From: Hyphomicrobiales bacterium
GTDB taxonomy: Bacteria > Pseudomonadota > Alphaproteobacteria > Rhizobiales > Aestuariivirgaceae
Length of the DNA: 9,503 nt
Assembly (NCBI GenBank): GCA_025362535.1
Contig: JANYGE010000011.1
Span: 1-9,503 of the forward strand
Direction: 5' to 3'
Part shown: positions 1 to 7,028 of the stretch, one piece after another
Numbering within the stretch: the stretch's first letter is position 1
Layout: every line of letters begins with the position of its first letter
Translations under genes and position numbers: made by a program
The notes under the pieces: model-generated
Told to the model about the DNA's origin: nothing
Databases searched by the model: none
The model's input: only the letters and a program-made list of their open reading frames with translations

Positions 1-17
1 CATAACCGGAGTCAGAG

Positions 18-93
18 TGGAGCCCAGAGAGAGAATCGAACTCTCGACCTTTTCATTACGAGTGAAATGCTCTACCGACTGAGCTATCTGGGC
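18..93 (-). tRNA. tRNA-Thr, anticodon CGU
   Basis: Read on the minus strand, this folds as a complete cloverleaf. The 7-bp acceptor stem is GCCCAGA with TCTGGGC, the D arm is GCTC/GAGC, the anticodon stem is TTTCA/TGAAA, and the T arm GAGAG/CTCTC encloses the loop TTCGATT. The anticodon loop is CTCGTAA, giving anticodon CGU, which reads the threonine codon ACG. The discriminator base is T, and the 3' CCA is encoded in the gene (positions 20 to 18). The gene has its own promoter just upstream (104-132), so it need not be made from the lysK transcript even though lysK lies upstream on the same strand. Identity rests on the anticodon and fold; no mismatches were seen in the stems. Confidence 0.95.
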
Positions 94-103
94 GCGGACG
101 GAG

Positions 104-132
104 ATGTTATCGTCCGGAGAGCCGCCGGTCAA
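104..132 (-). promoter_or_regulatory. Promoter of the tRNA-Thr gene
   Basis: On the minus strand, TTGACC (132 to 127) is followed by exactly 17 bases and then TAACAT (109 to 104). This is a good sigma-70-type pair, and the -35 reads ACTTGACC, close to the CTTGAC form usual in Alphaproteobacteria. Transcription would start near 97-98, only a few bases before the tRNA 5' end at 93. The bases after the -10 are very GC-rich, as is known for stringently controlled stable-RNA promoters; that this one is so controlled is inference. A 6-bp inverted repeat (CGGACG 95-100, CGTCCG 111-116) brackets the -10. Confidence 0.6.
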
Positions 133-155
133 GTTAACTCACGCGCTTGAGGGCC

Positions 156-1775
156 TTACTTCCCCAATTCGCCCTTCAGCGCCTTGTCAATCAGCCCGCG
201 CGTGTTGCTCAAACCATAAAGAGCTGCAAATGAGCCAAACCTTGGCCCGCGCTCTTCACCTAACAGCACTTGATAGAGCATGTTGAACCAGGTTTGGCCC
301 ACACCCATGGTGCCATCTTTCTGGGTGACGGTGTAAGGATCGCGTCGGCCAATATCATAGACCTTCTGTTGGATGGCTTCAGGGGTTGAGCCTTCGGGCA
401 ATTCTCCCAGCGCAGCATTAAGATCCCGCAAAGCCGTGGCTTCATCCTCCGTACACGGACGATAGACCTTGTTCGGCTTCACGAAATCCAGATAATAGCG
501 AATGGCATAGCCAACCATCTTATCTAAGCGCGGATGCGTCGCCGGATTCATGTCTGGCATATAGCGCTTGAGGAAGGCCCAGAGCACGGCCTTATCTTCC
601 GTATTGGCCACCGCCACCAAATTGAGCAGCAGCGCGAAAGTCACCCCACCTGTTTCTGGAATGGGCGGCTTACCCTGATGAATATGCCATACAGGATTCA
701 TCAAGTGATCTTTGGGTTCAGTTTGCTTTTGATAGCCTGCGAGATGCTGGGCATATTCATCAACCGCGCGCGGGATCACATCAAAATGCAGCTTCTTGGC
801 TTCACGCGGGCGGTTATACATATAAAGTGAAAGCGAATCGGTATCGGCATAGGTGAGCCACTCATCTATGGTAAGACCATTGCCTTTGGATTTTGAAATC
901 TTCTGGCCCTTATCGTCCAAGAATAATTCATAGACATAATGTTCGGGTGCCACACCGCCCAGAATTTCACAATTGCGATCATAGATGGGCGCATTGGATT
1001 GATGGTCTTTGCCGAACATTTCAAAATCCACGCCCAAGGCTGCAAAGCGCATGCCAAAATCTGGCTTCCATTGCAGCTTGGTGCGGCCACCACGCACATC
1101 TAAAGTTATGTCCGTGCCATCTTCATCGGCAAACGTAATGGTGCCTTGCTTGGCGTTCACCGCTTTCATCGGCACATAGAGAACGCGGCCTGAAATGGGC
1201 GAGATGGGCAGAAAAGGCGAATACGTGGCTTGGCGTTCTTCGCCCAAGCTTGGCAACATCACGGCCATGATATCATCATATTTTTCTAAGGCTTTGATGA
1301 GCATGTGATCATATTTGCCTGACTTATAATATTCAGTGGCACTGCCGAATTCATATTGGAACCCAAACGTATCCAAGAACCGTCGCAGCATGGCATTGTT
1401 GTGATGGCCGAAGCTTTCATAATCTCCGCCAAATGGGTTTGGAACTGACGTAAGCGGCTTATGCAGATGCGGTTCGAGGAATGATTTGTCTGGCACATTG
1501 TCAGGAATTTTGCGCATGCCATCCATATCATCAGAAAACACCAGAAGCCTTGTGGGCAGATCACTCATCAGTTCAAAGGCCCGGCGCACCATGGTGGTGC
1601 GGGCCACTTCGCCGAAGGTGCCGATATGGGGCAAACCTGACGGGCCATAACCAGTTTCAAACAAAACTGATTTTTGCCCCGATTTTTCTGCCCGTTTCAA
1701 AAGCTTACGCGCCTCCTCAAAAGGCCAAGCCTTGGATTCAAGTGCAGCAGCGCGGAGGACGGGAGAAGTGGGCAT
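156..1775 (-). CDS. lysK: Lysine--tRNA ligase, class I
   Basis: This enzyme charges tRNA-Lys with lysine in the cytoplasm, using ATP. It is the class I type, with a Rossmann-fold catalytic core, and is unrelated to the class II LysS found in most bacteria. The class I HIGH signature is seen as PHIGT at residues 49-53, within [10 protein letters not shown]. The KMSKS-type loop is KISKSKGNG at 292-300. The C-terminal third is the helical anticodon-binding part. The 539-residue length is normal for the family. The ATG at 1775-1773 is preceded by TAGGAT, a suitable ribosome-binding site 7-8 bases away, and by a promoter at 1801-1829. The divergent neighbour is a DNA helicase with no obvious functional link. 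Downstream, 62 bp separate the stop from tRNA-Thr, with no hairpin plus T-run terminator visible. Class I LysRS is widespread in Alphaproteobacteria, Archaea and spirochaetes. The call is secure. Confidence 0.96.
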   Translation of the reverse strand: MPTSPVLRAAALESKAWPFEEARKLLKRAEKSGQKSVLFETGYGPSGLPHIGTFGEVARTTMVRRAFELMSDLPTRLLVFSDDMDGMRKIPDNVPDKSFLEPHLHKPLTSVPNPFGGDYESFGHHNNAMLRRFLDTFGFQYEFGSATEYYKSGKYDHMLIKALEKYDDIMAVMLPSLGEERQATYSPFLPISPISGRVLYVPMKAVNAKQGTITFADEDGTDITLDVRGGRTKLQWKPDFGMRFAALGVDFEMFGKDHQSNAPIYDRNCEILGGVAPEHYVYELFLDDKGQKISKSKGNGLTIDEWLTYADTDSLSLYMYNRPREAKKLHFDVIPRAVDEYAQHLAGYQKQTEPKDHLMNPVWHIHQGKPPIPETGGVTFALLLNLVAVANTEDKAVLWAFLKRYMPDMNPATHPRLDKMVGYAIRYYLDFVKPNKVYRPCTEDEATALRDLNAALGELPEGSTPEAIQQKVYDIGRRDPYTVTQKDGTMGVGQTWFNMLYQVLLGEERGPRFGSFAALYGLSNTRGLIDKALKGELGK

Positions 1776-1783
1776 GAGAATAT

Positions 1784-1808
1784 CCTAAAGTGTTTGGCGT
1801 TCTTTAGG
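1784..1808. repeat. Inverted repeat CCTAAAG-N11-CTTTAGG in the lysK leader
   Basis: There is a perfect 7-bp inverted repeat with an 11-base spacer in the 95-bp divergent spacer between lysK and the helicase gene. On the lysK strand the distal arm overlaps the predicted -10 box, and the proximal arm carries the AGG of the ribosome-binding site. It could be a DNA operator. If transcription starts further upstream than predicted, it could instead be an RNA hairpin that hides the ribosome-binding site. The repeat is directly visible; its function is inference. Confidence 0.5.
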
Positions 1809-1829
1809 GGTGAGGCGGGCGATGGTCAA
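1801..1829 (-). promoter_or_regulatory. Likely lysK promoter
   Basis: On the minus strand, TTGACC (1829 to 1824) is followed by 17 bases and then TAAAGA (1806 to 1801). The -35 and the spacing match those of the tRNA-Thr promoter in this window; the -10 matches the consensus at only three of six bases. Transcription would start near 1794, leaving a leader of about 18 bases that contains the TAGGAT ribosome-binding site. An inverted repeat (1784-1790 with 1802-1808) covers the -10 and the ribosome-binding site. Confidence 0.45.
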
Positions 1830-1870
1830 TCTTGCTTTCACTTCTCTGCGAAGGCCGTTAAAGCGGGGGG

Positions 1871-4687
1871 ATGAACAAGGCCCTCCATAATTTCCCACTC
1901 CCTCCCGTTGCCCTCATCGCTGGCCTTGGCGCAACTGTGGCTGGTGAAAAGCTGGGGGCTGCGGCGGCCTTGGCCAGACTTTCGGCTTTGCCGCATCTCA
2001 TTTGTCATGCGGCTTTTTTGATTGATCGCTTGGCGGCAACCGCAGCGGCACCCAAAAGCCTGGTTCGCTCGGCCAAAGATATTCGGCATTTTGATGTGGC
2101 AGAGCTTTTTGCCTTTGTGGTACCAGCGCGGGTGGCAACGCCAACGCCCTCTGGCTTTGCACGGGCTTTGGGGGTGGAACATGGTGAAACTGAAAGTGAG
2201 ATTTTGCTTCACGTTGTGGATGATCTTCTGGCGCGGGTTTCCAATCGTAATTATCCGCTGCTGCGCGAAGCAGCGGAGACGGCAAATTTTCTGGCGCGGG
2301 CCAATTGGCCTTGGGCCAAGCCAGTGCTGGCTGCTCTTCTTAAAGCCAATCCCAAACTTGATGTGGGAAGTTTTGCCACAGGCCTTAACGTGTGGGATCG
2401 GATTGAAGAATGGGAAGATGATGGCGCGCGTCCACCCGGAACCCAGTATGGCGTATCAGGTGAAGATGCGCAAAATTTCTTGCGCGAGATTTTAGGCAGC
2501 GATTCAGAAATGCGGTCGAGCCAGCGCGATTATGCGGCGGCTGCAACCCATGCGTTTGAACCGCGCGAGCGTAAAGATGTGAATAATATTCTATTGGCTG
2601 AAGCTGGCACTGGCCTTGGCAAAACACTGGGCTATTTGGCACCCTCCTATCTCTGGGCGCGCAAGAATAATTCTCCGGTCTGGATTTCCACCTACACCAA
2701 AAACCTGCAACGCCAGCTTGATCAAGAAACTTCGCGCCTCGTGGCTGATCCTGCGGAACGGCGAGAGCGGATTGTGATCCGTAAAGGCCGCGAGAATTAT
2801 GCCTGTCTGCTTAATATGCAAGACGTGTTTGGCCGCTTGACCAATGCCAATGCACGGTCAGCTTTATTGGCAGCACTGCTTTCGCGCTGGGCCAGGTTCA
2901 GCCGCGATGGTGATATTGTGGGCGGTGATTTTCCATCTTGGTTGCTCACGCTATTTCAAGATGTAACCTTGGATTCGGAAGGTCGCCATCTAACCCCGGC
3001 AGCGCTTGGCCTCACGGATCGGCGCGGCGAATGTATCTATGCGGCCTGCCCACATTTTAAACGCTGCTTCATTGAACGCTCGGTGCGGGCCGGGCGCAAA
3101 GCTGATATCGTGATTGCCAATCACGCGCTCGTGCTGCATCAGGCAGCCACTGATCAAGCGATTGGTGTGGCCACCACAGCCGAAGAGGAAGCAGCCCCCG
3201 GCGGAATTAAGCGCATCGTGTTTGACGAAGGCCATCATTTATTTGATGCAGCGGATTCAGCTTTTTCTGGCCACCTCACGGCGATGGAAGCCTCTGAATT
3301 AAGACGCTGGTTGCGCGGGCCGGAAACTGAACGCAGGCGCGGGCGGGGCTTGGCCGAGCGTATTGGAGATTTGGTTTCTGATCAGGAAAATGCTGAAAAA
3401 CTTCTGCAGCAAATTCTGCGTGCAGCTTCGGCTCTACCGGGGCCCGGCTGGACCAGGCGCATTCAAGGCGGACAACCGGAAGGTTCCGCCGAAGACTTTC
3501 TAACACTGGTGCGCCAGCAGGTTCTGGCCCGTTCTGAACCAGCGGGCAGCAATGCGTTAGAAACGGATTGTCTGCCCTTGGTTGATGGTTTGCGCGAAGC
3601 TGTGGATGATTTGGCAACTTCACTTATTGATCTTAAAAAGCCTATGTCGGCCCTCGCAAATCTTTTGCTTAAAAAACTTGATGGCGAAGCGGATGAGCTT
3701 TCCACCTCAGATCGGGGTCGCATTGAAGCGGTGGCGCGTTCACTTAAGCGCCGTGGCGAGTTGATGCTGGGTGGCTGGATTTCAATGTTGAAGCATTTGA
3801 TCGAAGAGCCAAATGCTTTGTTCGTCGATTGGTTTTCGGTGGAGCAAGCCTTTGGCCGCGAAGCTGATGTGGGCCTGCATTCGCATTGGATTGATCCTTC
3901 TGTGCCGTTGGCCAACACGGTTCTGCGCAGCGCCGATGGCGTGATCATCACGTCGGCCACCCTCAAAGATCGCCCACCTGATGTGCCTGATGATTGGACC
4001 AATGCGGAAATGCGCACAGGTGCAATCCACCTGCCCTATCCGGTCAAGCGCGCAGGTTACGAATCGCCATTTGATTACCAGAAAGTCAGCCGGGTGATTG
4101 TAGTTACTGATGTGAACCGCGAAGATATGGACCAGATTGCAGCAGCTTACCGTGAATTATTTGTGGCTTCGGGGGGTGGCGCATTGGGGCTCTTTACAGC
4201 CATTGCAAGGTTGCGCGCCGTGCATAAGCGCTTGGCCCCGGCCATGGCGAAATGGGCTTTCCCGCTTTATGCCCAGCATGTTGATCCGATGGATACCGGC
4301 ACACTGGTTGATATGTTTAGAGCCGAGCGTGATGCGTGTTTGTTAGGCACAGATGCGGTGCGTGACGGGGTTGACGTGCCGGGGGATAGTTTACGCCTGA
4401 TTGTGCTGGACCGTGTGCCATGGGGAACCCCGACGATTCTGGAGCGCGCGCGGGCCGAGGCCTTTGGTGGCAATGCCTATAAGGATATGGTGGTGCGTTT
4501 ACGCTTGCGGCAGGCCTTTGGTCGGTTGATCCGGCGTGAGGGTGATCGCGGCTGCTTTGTCATTCTTGATCCGAGATTGGCAACACGTTTCACCACGGCC
4601 TTTCCCGCTGGCATTCAGATTGACCGTGTGGGCTTGGTAGATGCAATTGATTTGGTAAAACAGTTTACGCCGAGAAAGTCTCAATGA
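1871..4687 (+). CDS. XPD/DinG-type Fe-S ATP-dependent DNA helicase
   Basis: This is a superfamily 2 helicase of the XPD/Rad3/DinG branch, expected to unwind DNA 5' to 3' in repair or in clearing R-loops and replication blocks. A Q-motif-like SSQRDY lies at residues 216-221 and Walker A EAGTGLGKT at 244-252. Four cysteines placed as in the Fe-S domain are C312, C388, C393 and C399. Other motifs are ANHAL at 416-420, the DEGH box at 452-455, SAT at 695-697, motif V RDGVDVPG at 831-838 and motif VI QAFGRLIRRE at 881-890. At 938 residues it is much longer than E. coli DinG. The extra length is mostly the first ~210 residues, which look like a degenerate exonuclease-type region. The ATG follows a G-run directly, with no well-spaced ribosome-binding site; an in-frame stop 10 bases upstream excludes an earlier start. 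The stop overlaps the next start (ATGA), so the two are probably translationally coupled. Confidence 0.9.
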   Translation: MNKALHNFPLPPVALIAGLGATVAGEKLGAAAALARLSALPHLICHAAFLIDRLAATAAAPKSLVRSAKDIRHFDVAELFAFVVPARVATPTPSGFARALGVEHGETESEILLHVVDDLLARVSNRNYPLLREAAETANFLARANWPWAKPVLAALLKANPKLDVGSFATGLNVWDRIEEWEDDGARPPGTQYGVSGEDAQNFLREILGSDSEMRSSQRDYAAAATHAFEPRERKDVNNILLAEAGTGLGKTLGYLAPSYLWARKNNSPVWISTYTKNLQRQLDQETSRLVADPAERRERIVIRKGRENYACLLNMQDVFGRLTNANARSALLAALLSRWARFSRDGDIVGGDFPSWLLTLFQDVTLDSEGRHLTPAALGLTDRRGECIYAACPHFKRCFIERSVRAGRKADIVIANHALVLHQAATDQAIGVATTAEEEAAPGGIKRIVFDEGHHLFDAADSAFSGHLTAMEASELRRWLRGPETERRRGRGLAERIGDLVSDQENAEKLLQQILRAASALPGPGWTRRIQGGQPEGSAEDFLTLVRQQVLARSEPAGSNALETDCLPLVDGLREAVDDLATSLIDLKKPMSALANLLLKKLDGEADELSTSDRGRIEAVARSLKRRGELMLGGWISMLKHLIEEPNALFVDWFSVEQAFGREADVGLHSHWIDPSVPLANTVLRSADGVIITSATLKDRPPDVPDDWTNAEMRTGAIHLPYPVKRAGYESPFDYQKVSRVIVVTDVNREDMDQIAAAYRELFVASGGGALGLFTAIARLRAVHKRLAPAMAKWAFPLYAQHVDPMDTGTLVDMFRAERDACLLGTDAVRDGVDVPGDSLRLIVLDRVPWGTPTILERARAEAFGGNAYKDMVVRLRLRQAFGRLIRREGDRGCFVILDPRLATRFTTAFPAGIQIDRVGLVDAIDLVKQFTPRKSQ

Positions 4688-5223
4688 CGAAATTTATACT
4701 TGGTGTTTCAGGAAGCCTGCGCAAAGCTTCAACAAATTCTGCCTTGCTTGGTGCTGCAAAATTGCTTGCACCTGCTGATTTAGATTTGCATATTTGGACA
4801 GGCTTGGGTGAGCTTCCCCATTTCAATCCTGATATTGAAGATGCGATGCTTCCAGAACCAGTTCTAAGCTTGCGCAAACTGGCTGCAAGTTGCGATGGAA
4901 TGATCATAGCATGTCCCGAATATGCTCGCGGTATCCCTGGCACATTTAAGAATGCGCTTGATTGGCTGGTGGGCAGTGAAACATTCTTCGACAAGAAAGT
5001 TGCGTTGTTCAATGCATCACCTCGTGCTTCGGCTGCGCAAAATGCATTGCGTCTTGTTCTCACCACTATGGCGGCTGAGATTGTTGAAGAAGCCTGTATT
5101 GCAGTGCCCTTGATTACAAAGTTACGATCCCCTCAGGACATTGCCAATGATGCTGAAATGGCTCCGCTCATTGCTGACGCGCTGAACCTATTTGCGGCAA
5201 AACTGGACAAAGCAGTACCATAG
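4684..5223 (+). CDS. NADPH-dependent FMN reductase family flavoprotein
   Basis: This is a small flavodoxin-fold oxidoreductase, expected to bind FMN and use NAD(P)H to reduce quinones, free flavin, chromate or similar acceptors in the cytoplasm (YieF/ChrR-like group). The FMN phosphate-binding loop is GVSGSLRKASTN at residues 7-18. The family signature PEYARGIPGTFKNALDW lies at 78-94, where the usual form is PEYN-x-x-[IM]-P-G-x-x-KNA-[IL]-D-W. The 179-residue length is usual. The start is fixed by the ATGA overlap with the helicase stop and a GAGAAAG upstream. By eye the gene is more A+T-rich at third codon positions than the helicase, which may mean it joined the operon separately. The actual substrate cannot be told. 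Azoreductase or arsenical-resistance ArsH-like roles are less likely from the motifs. Confidence 0.88.
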   Translation: MTKFILGVSGSLRKASTNSALLGAAKLLAPADLDLHIWTGLGELPHFNPDIEDAMLPEPVLSLRKLAASCDGMIIACPEYARGIPGTFKNALDWLVGSETFFDKKVALFNASPRASAAQNALRLVLTTMAAEIVEEACIAVPLITKLRSPQDIANDAEMAPLIADALNLFAAKLDKAVP

Positions 5224-5236
5224 CCTTAGCTTGGTA
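5216..5236 (+). terminator. Weak hairpin at the end of the flavoprotein gene
   Basis: TACCA (5216-5220) pairs with TGGTA (5232-5236), and AGC (5222-5224) with GCT (5229-5231). Together they form an 8-bp stem with one bulged T and a CTTA loop. The hairpin overlaps the flavoprotein stop codon and is followed only by TTTC, so it is at best a weak terminator. It may instead stabilise the transcript end or lower readthrough into the TerB-like gene. Confidence 0.3.
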
Positions 5237-5259
5237 TTTCAAGAAAACAGGAATTAGAA

Positions 5260-5673
5260 ATGCCCGGTACTATTAGCAATCACCAAGCCCTCATTTATGT
5301 TATGGTTATGATGTCCGCCGTCGAGGGCCGCATGGCCAAGGAAGAAATCGTCGAGATGGAGCTGCTCATTCGCACACTTCCTATTTTTAAAAATTTTGAT
5401 CGGGCACGCTTGCTGACCGTGGTGCAGGAATGCGGCGATATTCTGGATGATAAGGAAGGCATGAATACTGTGCTTGGTCTTGTAACCAACCAATTGCCCA
5501 ATAAGCTCAAAGAAACTGCTTATGCGCTGGCTGTGGAAGTGGCTGCTTCTGATTTGGTTGTCGGTAAAGAGGAACTGCGCTTTCTGGCTATTTTACGCGA
5601 TGCACTGGATCTTGATAAATTGGTGACGGCGGCCATCGAGCGTTCAGCTATTGCACGCTATCAAACAGTTTGA
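5260..5673 (+). CDS. TerB-like (tellurite resistance TerB family) protein
   Basis: This is a small all-helical cytoplasmic protein of 137 residues resembling the TerB-like family. Two similar acidic segments are visible, AVEGRMAKEE at residues 20-29 and ASDLVVGKEE at 96-105. This is the kind of internal pseudo-repeat seen in TerB, where acidic residues line a metal-binding site. The family name comes from tellurite-resistance operons, but no other ter genes are present, and stand-alone members in Alphaproteobacteria have no settled function. The ATG is preceded by AGGA at a good distance. The gene follows the flavoprotein by 36 bp and may share its transcript. Its 3' end overlaps the convergent MATE gene by 13 bp. 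The family call is from pattern and could be wrong at the subfamily level. Confidence 0.75.
   Translation: MPGTISNHQALIYVMVMMSAVEGRMAKEEIVEMELLIRTLPIFKNFDRARLLTVVQECGDILDDKEGMNTVLGLVTNQLPNKLKETAYALAVEVAASDLVVGKEELRFLAILRDALDLDKLVTAAIERSAIARYQTV
5661..5673. repeat. Palindrome shared by two convergent gene ends
   Basis: TCAAACAGTTTGA is a perfect 6+1+6 palindrome that contains the stop codons of both the TerB-like gene (plus) and the MATE gene (minus). Both proteins therefore end in Gln-Thr-Val. A second inverted pair, CACGC (5654-5658) and GCGTG (5677-5681), flanks it, so either transcript can fold into a longer stem with an internal loop. There is no T-run on either side, so it is not a standard intrinsic terminator. 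Confidence 0.6.
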
Positions 5674-6983
5674 AATGCGTGGCGCTCCAGTGAGGGCAAG
5701 CGTACGGCAAAGCTGATGGTGCGCGCCAGCAAGAATATATTGAGGGCGGCCCAGAGACCATGGTTGCCGAAGGCGCTTTCCAGAAACCACCAACTGGTGA
5801 GATAAATGAGAAGTGAAAGCGCCATCATATTGCGCATCTCGCGGGTGGCCATGGCTCCTGTATAAATGCCATCAAACTGAAAGCAGATCACCGAGAGTAT
5901 GGGGGCTAAAATCGTCCACCCTAAATACTCGCGCGCGAGTTGGCGCACATCTGGGTTCACGGTCATGGCATCAATGCACCATGGCCCCGCAAAGCCGATA
6001 AACAGGCTGCATAAAACACCCAAAACCATGGCCCAGCCTGTTGTCAGTTTTATCGCTTGCCAAAACTGCGGACGATTTCTGGCGCCCACCGCCTGACCCA
6101 CGAGAGACTCGGCCGCATAGCTAAACCCATCAATCAGATAGGCCGACATTTCAAAAAAATTGAGCAGCACAGCATTGGTGGCGATGATTAAATCGCCCGC
6201 TCTGGCGCCGCGCGCCGTGAACCAGGCAAAGGCAAACAGCAGGCATAAAGTGCGGATCATGATGTCGCCATTTGAGCTGAGCGTGGATAGCAGTTTAGCG
6301 CTGTTGAAAATGCGCTTGCTGTCGAACGCTACGTTCAAAGCCCGCATCCGCCGAAAAACAAAAAATAGCCCAAGTGCCACAGCAGCATATTCAGCAATCA
6401 CTGCTGCCAGGCCCACGCCAGCGACATTCAGATGCAAGACCAATACAAAATAACTGCTCAATATCATGTTGACGAGATTGAGAAAAATCTGCGTGTAAAA
6501 AGCGAATTTAGCGCGGGCTTGCCCCACAAACCAACCCAATATGCTAAAATTGGCGAGCGCTGCCGGAGCTGACCAGATGCGATAGTTGAAATAGGAAAGG
6601 CCTTCGCTGCGAATTTCAGGCGACCCACCGATCAGGTTAAAGGCGAGCTTTCCAATGAGCGGGCTTACGATCAACAACCCCAGCCCAATTAAAACACCCA
6701 GCGTCAAGCTGCGCCAGAAAACAGCTGCCAATTCCTCATTATCTTGCGCACCCACGGCCTGGGCCGAAAGGCCACCTGTGGACAGGCGCAAAAAGCCGAA
6801 CCCCCAAAACAAAAATGCAAAAATCAACGCACTTGCCGAAACCGCACCGATATAATGGGCTTCAGGAAGTTGGCCGATAACAGTGGTATTCACCACGCCA
6901 ATCAGAGGTTCTGTAACATTGGAGAGCATGATCGGAATAGCAATGGCCAGAACCGAACGGTGGGTGAGAGGCTTCGAAATCAT
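5661..6983 (-). CDS. MATE family efflux transporter, DinF-type
   Basis: This is an inner-membrane exporter of the MOP superfamily, expected to drive cationic drugs or toxic metabolites out in exchange for H+ or Na+. The 440 residues are mostly hydrophobic and fit about 12 membrane helices in two halves. Motifs typical of DinF-like members are PLIGVVNTTVIGQL (26-39), FLRLSTGGLSAQAVGA (64-79) and, in the second half, YLIDGFSYAAESLVGQAVGA (282-301). The usual Asp of the first helix (VDT) is Asn32 here. The ATG at 6983 leaves a normal short N-terminus and follows a possible -10 box, GATAAT (7005 to 7000). The ATG at 7001 is the alternative. The open frame reaching 7115 would run into the divergent helicase gene. 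The ribosome-binding site is poor for both starts. The substrate is unknown. Confidence 0.88.
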   Translation of the reverse strand: MISKPLTHRSVLAIAIPIMLSNVTEPLIGVVNTTVIGQLPEAHYIGAVSASALIFAFLFWGFGFLRLSTGGLSAQAVGAQDNEELAAVFWRSLTLGVLIGLGLLIVSPLIGKLAFNLIGGSPEIRSEGLSYFNYRIWSAPAALANFSILGWFVGQARAKFAFYTQIFLNLVNMILSSYFVLVLHLNVAGVGLAAVIAEYAAVALGLFFVFRRMRALNVAFDSKRIFNSAKLLSTLSSNGDIMIRTLCLLFAFAWFTARGARAGDLIIATNAVLLNFFEMSAYLIDGFSYAAESLVGQAVGARNRPQFWQAIKLTTGWAMVLGVLCSLFIGFAGPWCIDAMTVNPDVRQLAREYLGWTILAPILSVICFQFDGIYTGAMATREMRNMMALSLLIYLTSWWFLESAFGNHGLWAALNIFLLARTISFAVRLPSLERHAFQTV

Positions 6984-6999
6984 GGCCTGCTGTTGCTTC

Positions 7000-7005
7000 A
7001 TTATC
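7000..7005 (-). promoter_or_regulatory. Possible -10 box of the MATE gene
   Basis: GATAAT on the minus strand matches the TATAAT consensus at five of six bases and lies 16 bases before the MATE ATG at 6983. No good -35 is seen at 16-18 bases upstream (GACCTT is the hexamer at 17). If real, the leader is only about ten bases and the ATG at 7001 could not be the start. This is weak evidence on its own. Confidence 0.25.
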
Positions 7006-7028
7006 CACACTGCGTCAAGCTCAAGGTC

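Noticed and set aside
18..93. tRNA gene as an integration site of a mobile element
   Set aside because: No integrase, no duplicated tRNA 3' end and no atypical island genes are visible in the window.
94..155. lysK and tRNA-Thr as one transcription unit
   Set aside because: There is no terminator between them, so readthrough is possible, but a well-formed promoter with 17-bp spacing lies directly before the tRNA.
3463..4017. Minus-strand open frame of 184 codons inside the Fe-S helicase
   Set aside because: It is antisense to a conserved helicase region, is rich in Arg and Ser, and has no ribosome-binding site or family resemblance.
5260..5673. Part of a tellurite-resistance operon
   Set aside because: Only one TerB-like gene is present. 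No TerC, TerD/E/Z or related genes are seen, so the family name does not show tellurite resistance here.
6744..7028. In-frame 95-residue N-terminal extension of the ligase-associated helicase
   Set aside because: It is fully antisense to the MATE coding region (conserved helices 1-2), has low-complexity basic content, and the family N-terminus begins at the ATG at 7029.
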